DNA of 42,439 bases from Streptomyces fructofermentans (GTDB lineage Bacteria > Actinomycetota > Actinomycetes > Streptomycetales > Streptomycetaceae). Under the pieces are notes generated by a model, which saw only the letters and a program-made list of their open reading frames with translations, did not search any database and was not told the origin of the DNA. Location: assembly GCF_014651055.1 (NCBI RefSeq), contig NZ_BMWD01000026.1, positions 46,807-89,245 of the forward strand. Reading direction: 5' to 3'. The position numbers and the translations under genes were made by a program. Each line of letters starts with the position of its first letter. The first letter of the stretch is position 1. This document shows positions 24,197-31,597 of the stretch, one piece after another.

Positions 24197-26434
24197 CTAC
24201 TCGCCCTCCGGGTCGATGCGCGGCATGATCCGGTCGAGCCAGCGGGGGGTCCACCAGGCACGGGCCCCGAGCAGGGTCATCACCGCCGGAACCAGCAGCA
24301 GGCGTACGACCGTGGCGTCGATCAGCACGCTGACGGCCAGCCCGAGCCCGAGCATCTTCACGACGATGTTGTCGCTCACGATGAACGCGGCGAAGACGCT
24401 CACCATGATGAGCGCGGCGCAGGTGATGACGCGTGCGGTGATCTCCAGCGCGTGCGCGACGCTGCCCTTGGCATCACCGGTGCGCAGCCACGCCTCATGG
24501 ACGCGCGACAGCAGGAAGATCTCGTAGTCCATGCTCAGGCCGAAGATGATGGCGAACATCATCATGGGCACGTAGCTCTCGATCGGGACCTTGCCCGACA
24601 CCCCGAGGGCCGGTCCGCCCCAGCCCCACTGGAAGACGGCGACGACCACGCCGTACGAGGCGGCGATGGACAGCACGTTGAGCACCGCCGCCTTGAGCGC
24701 GACCAGTACCCCGCGGAAGACCATGAGGATGATGAGGAACGCCAGGGCGACGACGACCAGGATGATCAGCGGGAGGCGTTCCGCGACGATGTCGCGGAAG
24801 TCGACCTGGGCCGCCGTGGTGCCCGTGACGTAACCCTTGGCCCCGGTGCCCGACAGCGCCTGCGGCAATGTGTCGTCGACCAGGCGGTTCGTCAGGTCGG
24901 TGGTCACCGCGTCCTGCGGGGCCTGCGTCGAGTAGACCGTCGCCACCAGCACGTCCCCGTCCTGGGTGGGCGTGAGCTGGGTGGCCGTGGCCGCGCCCGA
25001 CACGTCGTCGATCGCCTTCTGCGCCGTAGAGGCGAGCGAGGAGCGCTTGTCGGACGGCACCGTGGTCTGGTCGATCACGACGGTCAGCGGGCCGTTGGAG
25101 CCCGGTCCGAACGAGTCCGACATGATGTCGTAGGCCCGGCGGTCGGTGAACGACTTGGGGTCCGCGCCGTCGCCGATGTGGCCGAGCTGGATGAAGAGCA
25201 GCGGGATCGCCAGTACGAGCACCGTGATGGTGCCCCCGGCCAGGAACCACCACGGGCGGCGCTCCACGCGCTGCGCGTAGCGGTGCCAGGTCCCCTGGAC
25301 GGGCTCGCCCGGCGCCGCGTTGGTCTCCGCCACGGGGCGGCGCACGTGGTAGCGGTCGATCCGGCCGCCGATGAGGCCCATCAGCGCGGGCACCAGGGTC
25401 AGGGCGCCGACCACGGCCGACACGACCGTCACGGCCGCGGCGACTCCCAGCAGCGCGATGAAGGAGACTCCGGAGACGGACAGTCCGGCGAGGGCGACGA
25501 TGACCGTGCAGCCGGAGACCAGTACGGCCCGGCCGCTGGTGGCCGTCGCCCGGCCCGCGGCCTCCACCGGATCGGAGCCGTCCATGAGGTTCTGCCGGTG
25601 GCGGGTCATGATGAACAGGGCGTAGTCGATGCCGACGCCGAGTCCGATCATGGTGGCCAGCGTCGGGGAGACCGTGGCGAAGGTGAAGGCGGCGGCCAGC
25701 AGCCCCAGGCAGGCGAGGCCGCCGATGACGCTGATCAGGGCCGACAGCAGGGGGACACCGGCCGCGAGCACGCTGCCGAACCCGATGAGCAGCACGACGA
25801 TGGCGACACCGAACCCGATCAGCTCGCTGACGCGGTCGTCGGCCTCGGGCCGTGCGAGTTCGCCGAGAGTGCCGCCGTACTCGACCTCGACACCCGCCTT
25901 GCGCAGGGACGCGACGGCGTCGTCCACCCCGTCGAGGTAGGAGTCGCCCAGCGTCGAGGGCTGCACGTTCCAGCGGACGGTGATGTAGCCGGTCTTGCCG
26001 TCATTGGACAGCGGTCCCACGTTGGGTTGCTGGGACTGTCCCGACGACTGCTGCCCGGTCGGAGCCGTCAAGGGGTTCTGCGCCGACAGCACATGGGGGA
26101 GCTTCTCGATGTCGGTGATGGTCTGCCCCATCTGGGAGCTGACCGAGGACAGCGGTTCCTTGTCGTCGCGCATCACGATCTGCGCGCTGTAGCCGCCCGC
26201 CGCCGGGTCGTGCTCCTTGAGCACGTCCAGGCCCTCCTCGGACTGCACGTCGGAGAGCTGGAAGTTGTCCGAGTACTCGCCGCCGAACGAGCGGTCCAGC
26301 ACCTGGAGGGCCGCCAGGACGACGAGCCAGGCCACGATGACGACGACGAAATGGCGGGCGCACCACTCACCCAGTCGGCGCAGCCTCCCGGGCGCCCCCT
26401 GCCCACTCCTTGTTCCGGACCGGGTGGTCGACAT
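24197..26434 (-). CDS. MMPL-family RND transporter
   Basis: A 745-residue inner-membrane exporter of the MmpL/RND type, likely proton-driven and moving lipids, siderophores or drugs. Topology is classic. TM1 near 28-48 (HFVVVIVAWLVVLAALQVLD) is followed by an external porter domain (about 50-195) and five helices around 205-350 that include GLGVGIDYALFIMTRHRQNL. A second external domain (about 410-545) and five more helices with GLSMDYEIFLLSRVHEAWL complete it. The two DY motifs lie in the proton-relay helices. The ATG at 26434 has GGGAG eight bases upstream. It is downstream of the HAD gene on the same strand with 81 bases between that hold a TCATTTAATGA palindrome, a likely repressor site. 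No TetR gene is adjacent. Confidence 0.9.
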   Translation of the reverse strand: MSTTRSGTRSGQGAPGRLRRLGEWCARHFVVVIVAWLVVLAALQVLDRSFGGEYSDNFQLSDVQSEEGLDVLKEHDPAAGGYSAQIVMRDDKEPLSSVSSQMGQTITDIEKLPHVLSAQNPLTAPTGQQSSGQSQQPNVGPLSNDGKTGYITVRWNVQPSTLGDSYLDGVDDAVASLRKAGVEVEYGGTLGELARPEADDRVSELIGFGVAIVVLLIGFGSVLAAGVPLLSALISVIGGLACLGLLAAAFTFATVSPTLATMIGLGVGIDYALFIMTRHRQNLMDGSDPVEAAGRATATSGRAVLVSGCTVIVALAGLSVSGVSFIALLGVAAAVTVVSAVVGALTLVPALMGLIGGRIDRYHVRRPVAETNAAPGEPVQGTWHRYAQRVERRPWWFLAGGTITVLVLAIPLLFIQLGHIGDGADPKSFTDRRAYDIMSDSFGPGSNGPLTVVIDQTTVPSDKRSSLASTAQKAIDDVSGAATATQLTPTQDGDVLVATVYSTQAPQDAVTTDLTNRLVDDTLPQALSGTGAKGYVTGTTAAQVDFRDIVAERLPLIILVVVALAFLIILMVFRGVLVALKAAVLNVLSIAASYGVVVAVFQWGWGGPALGVSGKVPIESYVPMMMFAIIFGLSMDYEIFLLSRVHEAWLRTGDAKGSVAHALEITARVITCAALIMVSVFAAFIVSDNIVVKMLGLGLAVSVLIDATVVRLLLVPAVMTLLGARAWWTPRWLDRIMPRIDPEGE

Positions 26435-26467
26435 GGGCTGCTCCCGTGGAAGTGGTTCCCGACCCGC

Positions 26468-26478
26468 TCATTAAATGA
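26468..26478 (-). promoter_or_regulatory. TCATTTAATGA palindrome upstream of the MMPL gene
   Basis: A perfect 11-bp palindrome, extended imperfectly to GCGTCATTTAATGAGC, lies about 34 bases before the transporter ATG. It is conspicuously AT-rich for this genome. TetR- or MarR-type repressors of exporters often bind such sites. Confidence 0.5.
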
Positions 26479-26515
26479 CGCGCTGATCACCGCGGCATGT
26501 GGAGACGGCGACCCG

Positions 26516-27064
26516 TCAGCGGCCCACCGGTGGCAGCGTGGACAGCCATGCCGCCACGGCGGCGAAGTCCTCGTCGGTGAGGCCGAGGCCGGCGTCGACC
26601 CGGCGCAGCAGCGCGGGGCCCGGATGGTGCGCGCGGACCCAGGCGCGGTCGGCGCCGCCGATCTCGTCGTCGATCCAGACGAACGGGCGGCCCTCGGCGT
26701 GGCCCACCAGGGCGCGTGTCTTCCAGTGCAGTCCCGCCCGGACGTCGCGTTCCTCCTCCTCGTCGGACTGCTCGGGCCATGCGAGGACGGGGAGCCGGGG
26801 CAGGCCGAGGATCGGCGCGACGATGTCGTTGGCGTCGGCCATCCACGTGGTGGCCCAGACGAGTTCGCAGCCCAGCGCGGTCAGCCGGGGCCCGTGCCGG
26901 GGGTCGATCCTCCCCAGCAGGGGGTGTGCGCCGTCCGCCGCGGGCCCGGAGTCCGCGACGGACGGCTCCCGGCCGTACGGCTCCGGCCGCGTGACCGCGC
27001 CGAAGGGAATGAGGGGCCCGTCGACGTCGAGGAAGAGCAGCGGGCGGCCGGCAGGCGTGGTCAT
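26516..27064 (-). CDS. HAD-like hydrolase domain protein
   Basis: A 182-residue soluble HAD-superfamily protein. Motif I is FLDVDGPLIPFG, with the nucleophile Asp and general-acid Asp two residues later. Motif II is likely VWATTWMADAND, the conserved Lys is probably in LHWKTRAL, and motif IV is FVWIDDEIGGADR. This pattern is typical of a small actinobacterial HAD group with no known substrate. The ATG at 27064 lacks a ribosome binding site but is six bases from TAGGGT (27076-27071), so the mRNA is probably leaderless. It is followed on the same strand by the MMPL gene. Confidence 0.8.
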   Translation of the reverse strand: MTTPAGRPLLFLDVDGPLIPFGAVTRPEPYGREPSVADSGPAADGAHPLLGRIDPRHGPRLTALGCELVWATTWMADANDIVAPILGLPRLPVLAWPEQSDEEEERDVRAGLHWKTRALVGHAEGRPFVWIDDEIGGADRAWVRAHHPGPALLRRVDAGLGLTDEDFAAVAAWLSTLPPVGR

Positions 27065-27124
27065 TCGGGCACCCTAGCCCTCGGGGCTCGGCGGGCCGGA
27101 GGGCTGCGGGGGGGCGGCCGGGGA

Positions 27125-27225
27125 GCGGCTCGCGGTGCCGGGGTGCGCGGTTCGGGTGCCGGGGTGCGCGGTGGCGGGATGCCGGGGCAGCCGGGACGCG
27201 GCTCGCGGCGCCGGGGTACGCGGTG
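27125..27225. repeat. Decayed direct repeats in an intergenic gap
   Basis: A 28-base unit starting GCGGCTCGCGG at 27125 recurs at 27198 with about three differences. Between them, GGTGCCGGGGTGCGCGGT-like shorter copies occur. The gap separates the HAD and aminotransferase genes. No gene or mobile element is evident. Confidence 0.6.
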
Positions 27226-27258
27226 CCGGGGTGCTGCCGGCGGCGTACCGCCGGGGCG

Positions 27259-28056
27259 TCAGGCGGTCGGCAGGGGTTCGGCCCTCTCGTCCAGCCATGC
27301 GCGCCACTGCCCGGCGCGCTGGGCCTCGCCCGCCTCCATGGGGCGCCCCGTCCAGGCGGTCACCGGGCGGATTCCGTGCAGGGCGTTGACGAGCCACACC
27401 TCCCGGCCGGCCAGTTGCTCCAGGGTGCGCTCGCGCCGGTCGACCGGTGTCCCGGTCAGCAGGGCCCGTTCCTGGACGAGGCCCGCGGTGACCGAGGCCA
27501 GCAGCGGCAGACGGGACGGGGGCAGGCACAAGGTGTCGTCCTCCCACCACAGAAGGCTGGAGGCCGCCCCCTCCACGACGAGACCGGTCGGCGCGATCAG
27601 CACCGCCTCCTCCGCGCCCTGGCCACCCGCCCGGCTCCGGACCCGGGCCAGTACGTCCAGGTCGGGGCCCTTCCGCCGGGGGACCGTACGCGGATCGCGC
27701 TGGCCCGCCGCCCACACGCGTACGTCCGGGGCGAGCGGCGGCGCCTGCCGCAGGAGCAGGCGTAGCCGGAGGGAGCCGGCCACGAGTTCGACACGCGGGA
27801 ACCAGGAGCCCCTGCGCGGCAGCGCTGCCGTCATGTCCCGCCAGAACTCGGCGAGTTGCCCGGCGGAGGGCCCTCCGACGTCCGCGCAGGCCCGCAGGAA
27901 GCGCTCCCGGTGGCGTTCGAAACCTCGGACCCGTCCCTCCCTCACCAGCCAGGAGTCGGCGACGAGCAGACGCGCGCCGCAGGACGGGCCGCCGACCAGT
28001 CCCCGGCCGGGGGTCCAGACGGACAGCCCTTCCGCGATGGCGGGTGGTGTCGTCAC
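27259..28056 (-). CDS. Class IV aminotransferase, 4-amino-4-deoxychorismate lyase type
   Basis: A 265-residue PLP enzyme. The fold-type IV features are visible: an N-terminal small domain (RLLVADSWLVREGRVRGFERHR), the catalytic lysine most likely in VPRRKGPDLDVLARVRS, and the PLP-glutamate region GLVVEGAASSLLWWEDDTLC, then SRLPLLASVTAGLVQE. The WW and EGAxSSL pattern fits actinobacterial PabC-like lyases, which release pyruvate from aminodeoxychorismate to give p-aminobenzoate for folate or antibiotics. It lies 109 bases downstream of the PabA-PabB-like gene on the same strand. The GTG at 28056 is used because it has GAGAGGAG upstream; the frame is open further. Unlike its partner gene, its catalytic residues look intact. 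Confidence 0.75.
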   Translation of the reverse strand: MTTPPAIAEGLSVWTPGRGLVGGPSCGARLLVADSWLVREGRVRGFERHRERFLRACADVGGPSAGQLAEFWRDMTAALPRRGSWFPRVELVAGSLRLRLLLRQAPPLAPDVRVWAAGQRDPRTVPRRKGPDLDVLARVRSRAGGQGAEEAVLIAPTGLVVEGAASSLLWWEDDTLCLPPSRLPLLASVTAGLVQERALLTGTPVDRRERTLEQLAGREVWLVNALHGIRPVTAWTGRPMEAGEAQRAGQWRAWLDERAEPLPTA

Positions 28057-28093
28057 GGAGCCGATCTCCTCTCGGTGCGTCCGCACTCCCCGA

Positions 28094-28120
28094 CGCCGGG
28101 CCCGAGTCCCGAGCCCGGCG
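28094..28120 (-). terminator. Hairpin between the pabAB-like and lyase genes
   Basis: CGCCGGGC (28094-28101) pairs perfectly with GCCCGGCG (28113-28120) around an 11-nt loop. It lies between the pabAB-like stop (28166) and the lyase start (28056), so it may reduce read-through. Confidence 0.4.
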
Positions 28121-28165
28121 GCTCGAACCGGACTTCGGGGCGCGGACGGCCGGTATCGGTGGCCG

Positions 28166-30169
28166 TCAACGAGCCTGCTCCCACAGGGGAACGGACCGTG
28201 TCGCGGCAGGATACGCGGGCCGGGCGGCGAGCCTCGCGCCGGTCTCCCCCGGCACCGCCCCGCGCCCCGCACCCGGCACTCCCCCGCGCGCCGGGCCGGG
28301 GACCGCGCCGAGGTCGCCGGCGGTGCCCGCCCCTGCGCGTCCGTCGGTGCCGACGTCCGTACGGGTGGCCGGTCCGAAGTCCGCCCCACCGCCGCAGCCG
28401 AGGTACCCGACCGCCCGGGCGTGCCCGCCTCGCGGCCCGGTCTCCCGCGGGCCGTTTCCCGGTGCGCGCGCTGCCGCCGCGGGGCCCGCGGGGAAGCAGG
28501 CCCGCACGCAGTCCACGGCGTCGGCGCCCGGGCGCAGGCCGCCCTTGACGGTGGAGACCGTCGAGGGCCCGCCGGCCCGCACGCCGTCGGCCATCAGGCT
28601 GGGGACCCGTACGGTTCCGGGTGCGCAGACCCGGCCCAGGTCGTTGCGGAGCAGGTCGACCGCCGCCACGTGCGCCGCCCGGAGCCCGGCGTCGCCGTCC
28701 CGCGAGGCCGTGCTTCCCTCGGATGCGCCGGCCTCGGGCTGTTCGGGCTCGGCACACGTGACGGTGCGGGCCCGCACGACACCGTCCCGTGTGACCCGCA
28801 GGAAACGCTCGGGCGACGCGTCGGGGACGGCCGGGCCGACCTCGCCGAATCGCAGGAACGCCGTGTACGGGACCTGCTCCGGGGCTCGCGGGACCCGGTC
28901 CGCCGGTGCCCCGGGAGCACCCGCGGCGTCGGACGGGGCGCGCCCCGGCGAATCCTCCGTCCGCTCCGACGGGACACAACTCAGCTGCGCCACGGCCCGG
29001 TTGAGCCACTCGGACGCGTCGCGCGCGCCCTGCAGGGTGTTCTCGGCGAGGCAGACGGCATGGGTGACGCCGTCCCGGTGGTCGACCACGACCAGCCGGT
29101 CGGCGAACAGCCAGCAGGAGTCCGCGGCGCTCGCGCCGGCCAGGGGCGACCGGGCACCCGCGGGCGTACCGACGAAGCCGACATAGCCGCCGGTGAGGTC
29201 GAAGGGCAGCTCGCCCGCGTCGACCCGCCGGGTCGCCAACTGCCGCTTCAAGTGGTCGAAGACGTTCGCCCGCACCTTGCGCGTGGGGCGCCCGGGCCGC
29301 TCGACCTCGCAGACGCCGGTCGCGGAGTCGTAGCGTACGAACTCGGCGAGCGGGCCGTCGCCGTCGCCGAAGTACGTGAAGCGGGACCCCTCTTCGGCGC
29401 GGGAGCCTTCGAGCAGGAACGCACGGGGCGCGTCGCCGCACATACGGGCGAAGGCGGCGCCGGCGTCCACCGCGGTGGCGATCCGGCGGGTGTGCAGCCG
29501 GTGTCCGACGGGCGGGCACCTGCGGGGCCGCGGCACGAACGCGGTGGGGGTGTCCCCCGTGGTCCGCGCCCTGCCGGGACGGGACCCGGCGGGCCGGGGC
29601 CAGTCCGCCGTGAGGTAGCGGAAGTTCAGGAGCAGCCGGTGGCCGAACTCCGTCAGGACGGACTCGGGATGGAACTGCACGCCCCACTGCGGACGGGTGC
29701 GGTGGCGCAGCGCCATGAGCAGGCCGTCCTCCGCCCAGGCGGTGCCCCTGAGGCTCGCGGGCAGGGGCCCGCCCACGGCCAGCGGATGGGTGCGGACCGC
29801 GGTGAAGTCCTGCGGCAGCCCGCGGAACAGGTCCTCGCCGTCGTGCCGGATTCTGCAGAGGTGGCCCTGCGGCGCGTCCGTCACGGTGCCCCGCTCGCCC
29901 ACGGCGATGCCCTGGTGGCCGAGGCCGACGCCGAGGACGGGGATCTCGGAGGCGGCCAGCACGGAGGCGCTGATCCCGAAGTCGGCGGGTCTGCCGGGGT
30001 GTCCGGGGCCCGAAGACACCACCACGTTGCCGAACTCCCGCAGATCGGGGAGGTCGCAGGAGGGGACGTCGTTGCGGATCACCACGGGTTCCGTGCCGTT
30101 GACCTCGGCGAGCAGCTGGAACACGTTGTAGGTGTGCGAGTCGTCATTGTCGATGAGCAGGGTCTTCAC
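28166..30169 (-). CDS. Aminodeoxychorismate synthase-like PabA-PabB fusion with eroded catalytic motifs
   Basis: A 667-residue fusion. Residues 1-190 form a class I glutamine amidotransferase domain and about 250-600 a chorismate-binding domain. The glutaminase nucleophile elbow, normally GVCLGHQG, reads GVGLGHQG: codon 82 is GGC (Gly) instead of TGC (Cys). The FHPES histidine-glutamate pair remains. In the PabB part VDLLRNDLGRV and VSTVKGGLRPGADAVDC persist, but the PIKGTRPRG block reads RTVTCAEPEQ, and the GSMTGAPK block after CFPAG is lost in Ala/Gly/Pro-rich sequence. The last 80 residues are low-complexity. The frame is intact and the GTG has a near-perfect AGGGAGGTGA five bases upstream, so it is probably translated. 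It may be a decaying paralogue or a non-catalytic or specialised form. Confidence 0.7.
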   Translation of the reverse strand: MKTLLIDNDDSHTYNVFQLLAEVNGTEPVVIRNDVPSCDLPDLREFGNVVVSSGPGHPGRPADFGISASVLAASEIPVLGVGLGHQGIAVGERGTVTDAPQGHLCRIRHDGEDLFRGLPQDFTAVRTHPLAVGGPLPASLRGTAWAEDGLLMALRHRTRPQWGVQFHPESVLTEFGHRLLLNFRYLTADWPRPAGSRPGRARTTGDTPTAFVPRPRRCPPVGHRLHTRRIATAVDAGAAFARMCGDAPRAFLLEGSRAEEGSRFTYFGDGDGPLAEFVRYDSATGVCEVERPGRPTRKVRANVFDHLKRQLATRRVDAGELPFDLTGGYVGFVGTPAGARSPLAGASAADSCWLFADRLVVVDHRDGVTHAVCLAENTLQGARDASEWLNRAVAQLSCVPSERTEDSPGRAPSDAAGAPGAPADRVPRAPEQVPYTAFLRFGEVGPAVPDASPERFLRVTRDGVVRARTVTCAEPEQPEAGASEGSTASRDGDAGLRAAHVAAVDLLRNDLGRVCAPGTVRVPSLMADGVRAGGPSTVSTVKGGLRPGADAVDCVRACFPAGPAAAARAPGNGPRETGPRGGHARAVGYLGCGGGADFGPATRTDVGTDGRAGAGTAGDLGAVPGPARGGVPGAGRGAVPGETGARLAARPAYPAATRSVPLWEQAR

Positions 30170-30576
30170 CCGCTCACCTCCCTGTAGGTCGTTCTCGGCC
30201 GTGCGTGGCGGTTCTCGGACGTCGGCGGGCGGACCGGTCCCGGGCGAGGCGGGAGCGCGGCGGGCTCACCCCCGGGCACGCGTCCCTCCCGGCCCCGCGG
30301 CCGGGTCCCACGACCGTGCCGGGTCGGCGAGTGGCGCGAACGGGGACGAAAGCGGGATCCGGGTCACGCCCGTCAGTACGGGGAGAGCGCTCCGGCCGTT
30401 CAACTCCCCCGGAAGCGGGCCCTCGTGACGGCCCCTCGGTGCTCCGGCAGAGAGCGCCCCCACCCCACCACCGCCCCACCCGCCGACGGCGGCTTCGCGG
30501 ACGGCCGCGCGCGAACAGGGGCCCGTCGCCCCAGCGCTCGCCCGTGCGACCGGACCGCCTCCGACGGAGTGGCGTA
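30170..30576. other. Intergenic region upstream of the pabAB-like gene
   Basis: It holds the Shine-Dalgarno AGGGAGGTGA of the pabAB-like gene at its left end and the hairpin at 30288-30305. I find no supported gene; frames in it have Gly/Arg/Pro-rich translations without start signals. Confidence 0.4.
30288..30305 (-). terminator. Hairpin upstream of the pabAB-like gene
   Basis: CCCGGCC-CCGC-GGCCGGG forms a perfect 7-bp stem. It could end transcription from the methyltransferase gene or act in the leader of the pabAB-like gene. Confidence 0.4.
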
Positions 30577-31293
30577 CTACCGGCGCAGGCACACGAATTC
30601 GGCGTGGGTGGGGGTGGGCGCGGAGGTGGAGACGACGGTGAGCCCGGCCCGCTCCAGCATGCCCTCAATGATCCAGGCGTGCGTGGAGAACTCCTCGCGG
30701 ATGTGCGTCTCGAAGTCCGCGCGGGTGAAGCCCTCGCCCTCCGCCCGGCCGGCGGTGTCGATCCAGTGCTGCACGTGCGTCTCCGCGGCGGCCGGCTCGA
30801 AGGTGAAGATGACGTCCCACAGGTAGAAGGTGCCGCCGGGCCGGAGCATCGAAGCCGCGTTGAGGAGCGCCTGCTGCTTCCAGAAGTCCGGGAGTTGATG
30901 GAGGGCGGAGCGGGTGGTGACCACGTCCGCGGGACCGCCGTGATGGGCGTAGTCCAGGAAGCCGGCCCTGTGCCACCGGGGTGCGACGCCCGCCCGTTCG
31001 GCCCGGGTCCGGGCGAAGGCGAGCATCTCCTCGGAGACGTCGACGCCGTGCGCCTCCGCGCGGCGCCGCGCGGCCTGCACGACCAGCGAGCCCGTGCCGC
31101 AGGCCAGGTCGACGAGGCGGGAGCCCCCGGTGACTCCGAGGCGGTCGAGGAGCGCGTCGTCCGCGTCGGGGTCGGTGCCCTGTTTGCCGTCGTACGCGGC
31201 GACCGCCGCCCGGCTGCCCAGGTCGACGCCGACCGGCGTGTACTCGGGGAAGGACCAGGCGGGCCGGGGACGGGTGCTGTCGCTTCGTCGCAT
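30577..31293 (-). CDS. Class I SAM-dependent methyltransferase
   Basis: A 238-residue cytoplasmic methyltransferase. The SAM-binding motif I is SRLVDLACGTGSLVVQAARR (near 58-77), followed by the acidic strand AHGVDVSEEML, motif II region GPADVVTTRSALHQLPDFWK and post-motif LRPGGTFYLWDVIF. The substrate is unknown; the sequence resembles small-molecule methyltransferases rather than RNA or protein ones. The ATG at 31293 has AGGGG close upstream, and a TACAAA -10-like box lies six bases before it, so start selection may be leaderless. It is on the same strand as the pabAB-like gene but 400 bases apart, so probably a separate unit. Confidence 0.83.
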   Translation of the reverse strand: MRRSDSTRPRPAWSFPEYTPVGVDLGSRAAVAAYDGKQGTDPDADDALLDRLGVTGGSRLVDLACGTGSLVVQAARRRAEAHGVDVSEEMLAFARTRAERAGVAPRWHRAGFLDYAHHGGPADVVTTRSALHQLPDFWKQQALLNAASMLRPGGTFYLWDVIFTFEPAAAETHVQHWIDTAGRAEGEGFTRADFETHIREEFSTHAWIIEGMLERAGLTVVSTSAPTPTHAEFVCLRR

Positions 31294-31396
31294 GCCCCTT
31301 TTGTAGGCTCGCGCCCGGTGTTCGGCAACAGCGCCCCGCGCACCGGGAGCACGACGACGCCCCCGCGACCGGCGCCGGTTCCTCCGGGCCGGTCAC

Positions 31397-31430
31397 CCGA
31401 AGACGGCGGACGGCCGAAGACGGCGGACGG
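31397..31430. repeat. Perfect 17-bp tandem duplication
   Basis: CCGAAGACGGCGGACGG occurs twice without a gap (31397-31413 and 31414-31430), with two further bases matching. It looks like a recent slippage duplication. Confidence 0.85.
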
Positions 31431-31531
31431 CCGTGCCGCCGCGCCAGGACCGGCGGAGCCGGTGCCCTGTCGCCCGGCCTCCCCCGCGGACCGGCCGCGG
31501 TCGTCCCTCCGGGGCACCGGCGATGTCACCG

Positions 31532-31552
31532 CCCCGGCCGGCCGGACCGGGG
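31532..31552 (-). terminator. Possible lacI terminator
   Basis: CCCCGG (31532-31537) and CCGGGG (31547-31552) flank a short CCGG-rich loop. A 14-bp palindrome GCGCGGGCCCGCGC follows at 31563-31576. Both are just downstream of the minus-strand lacI stop at 31598. Confidence 0.4.
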
Positions 31553-31597
31553 GACGACCGCGGCGCGGGCCCGCGCGTCCCCGGACTCCGGGCTCCG

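Larger units (their letters stand above)
31294..31597. other. Intergenic region between methyltransferase and lacI
   Basis: The 304 bases contain a perfect 17-bp tandem duplication and GC-rich hairpins next to the lacI stop. I see no supported gene. Confidence 0.45.

Noticed and set aside
27125..27225. CRISPR-like repeat pattern
   Set aside because: Repeats are imperfect, variable in length and lack regular unique spacers; no cas genes are nearby.
24452..30187. A 1911-codon open frame on the plus strand
   Set aside because: It runs antisense through the MMPL, HAD, lyase and pabAB-like genes, has Arg/Gly/Asp-rich composition without domains, and is a GC-driven shadow.
30266..30592. A 108-codon minus-strand frame upstream of the pabAB-like gene
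   Set aside because: It is Gly/Ala/Arg-rich, overlaps the methyltransferase stop, has no start signals and contains a hairpin.
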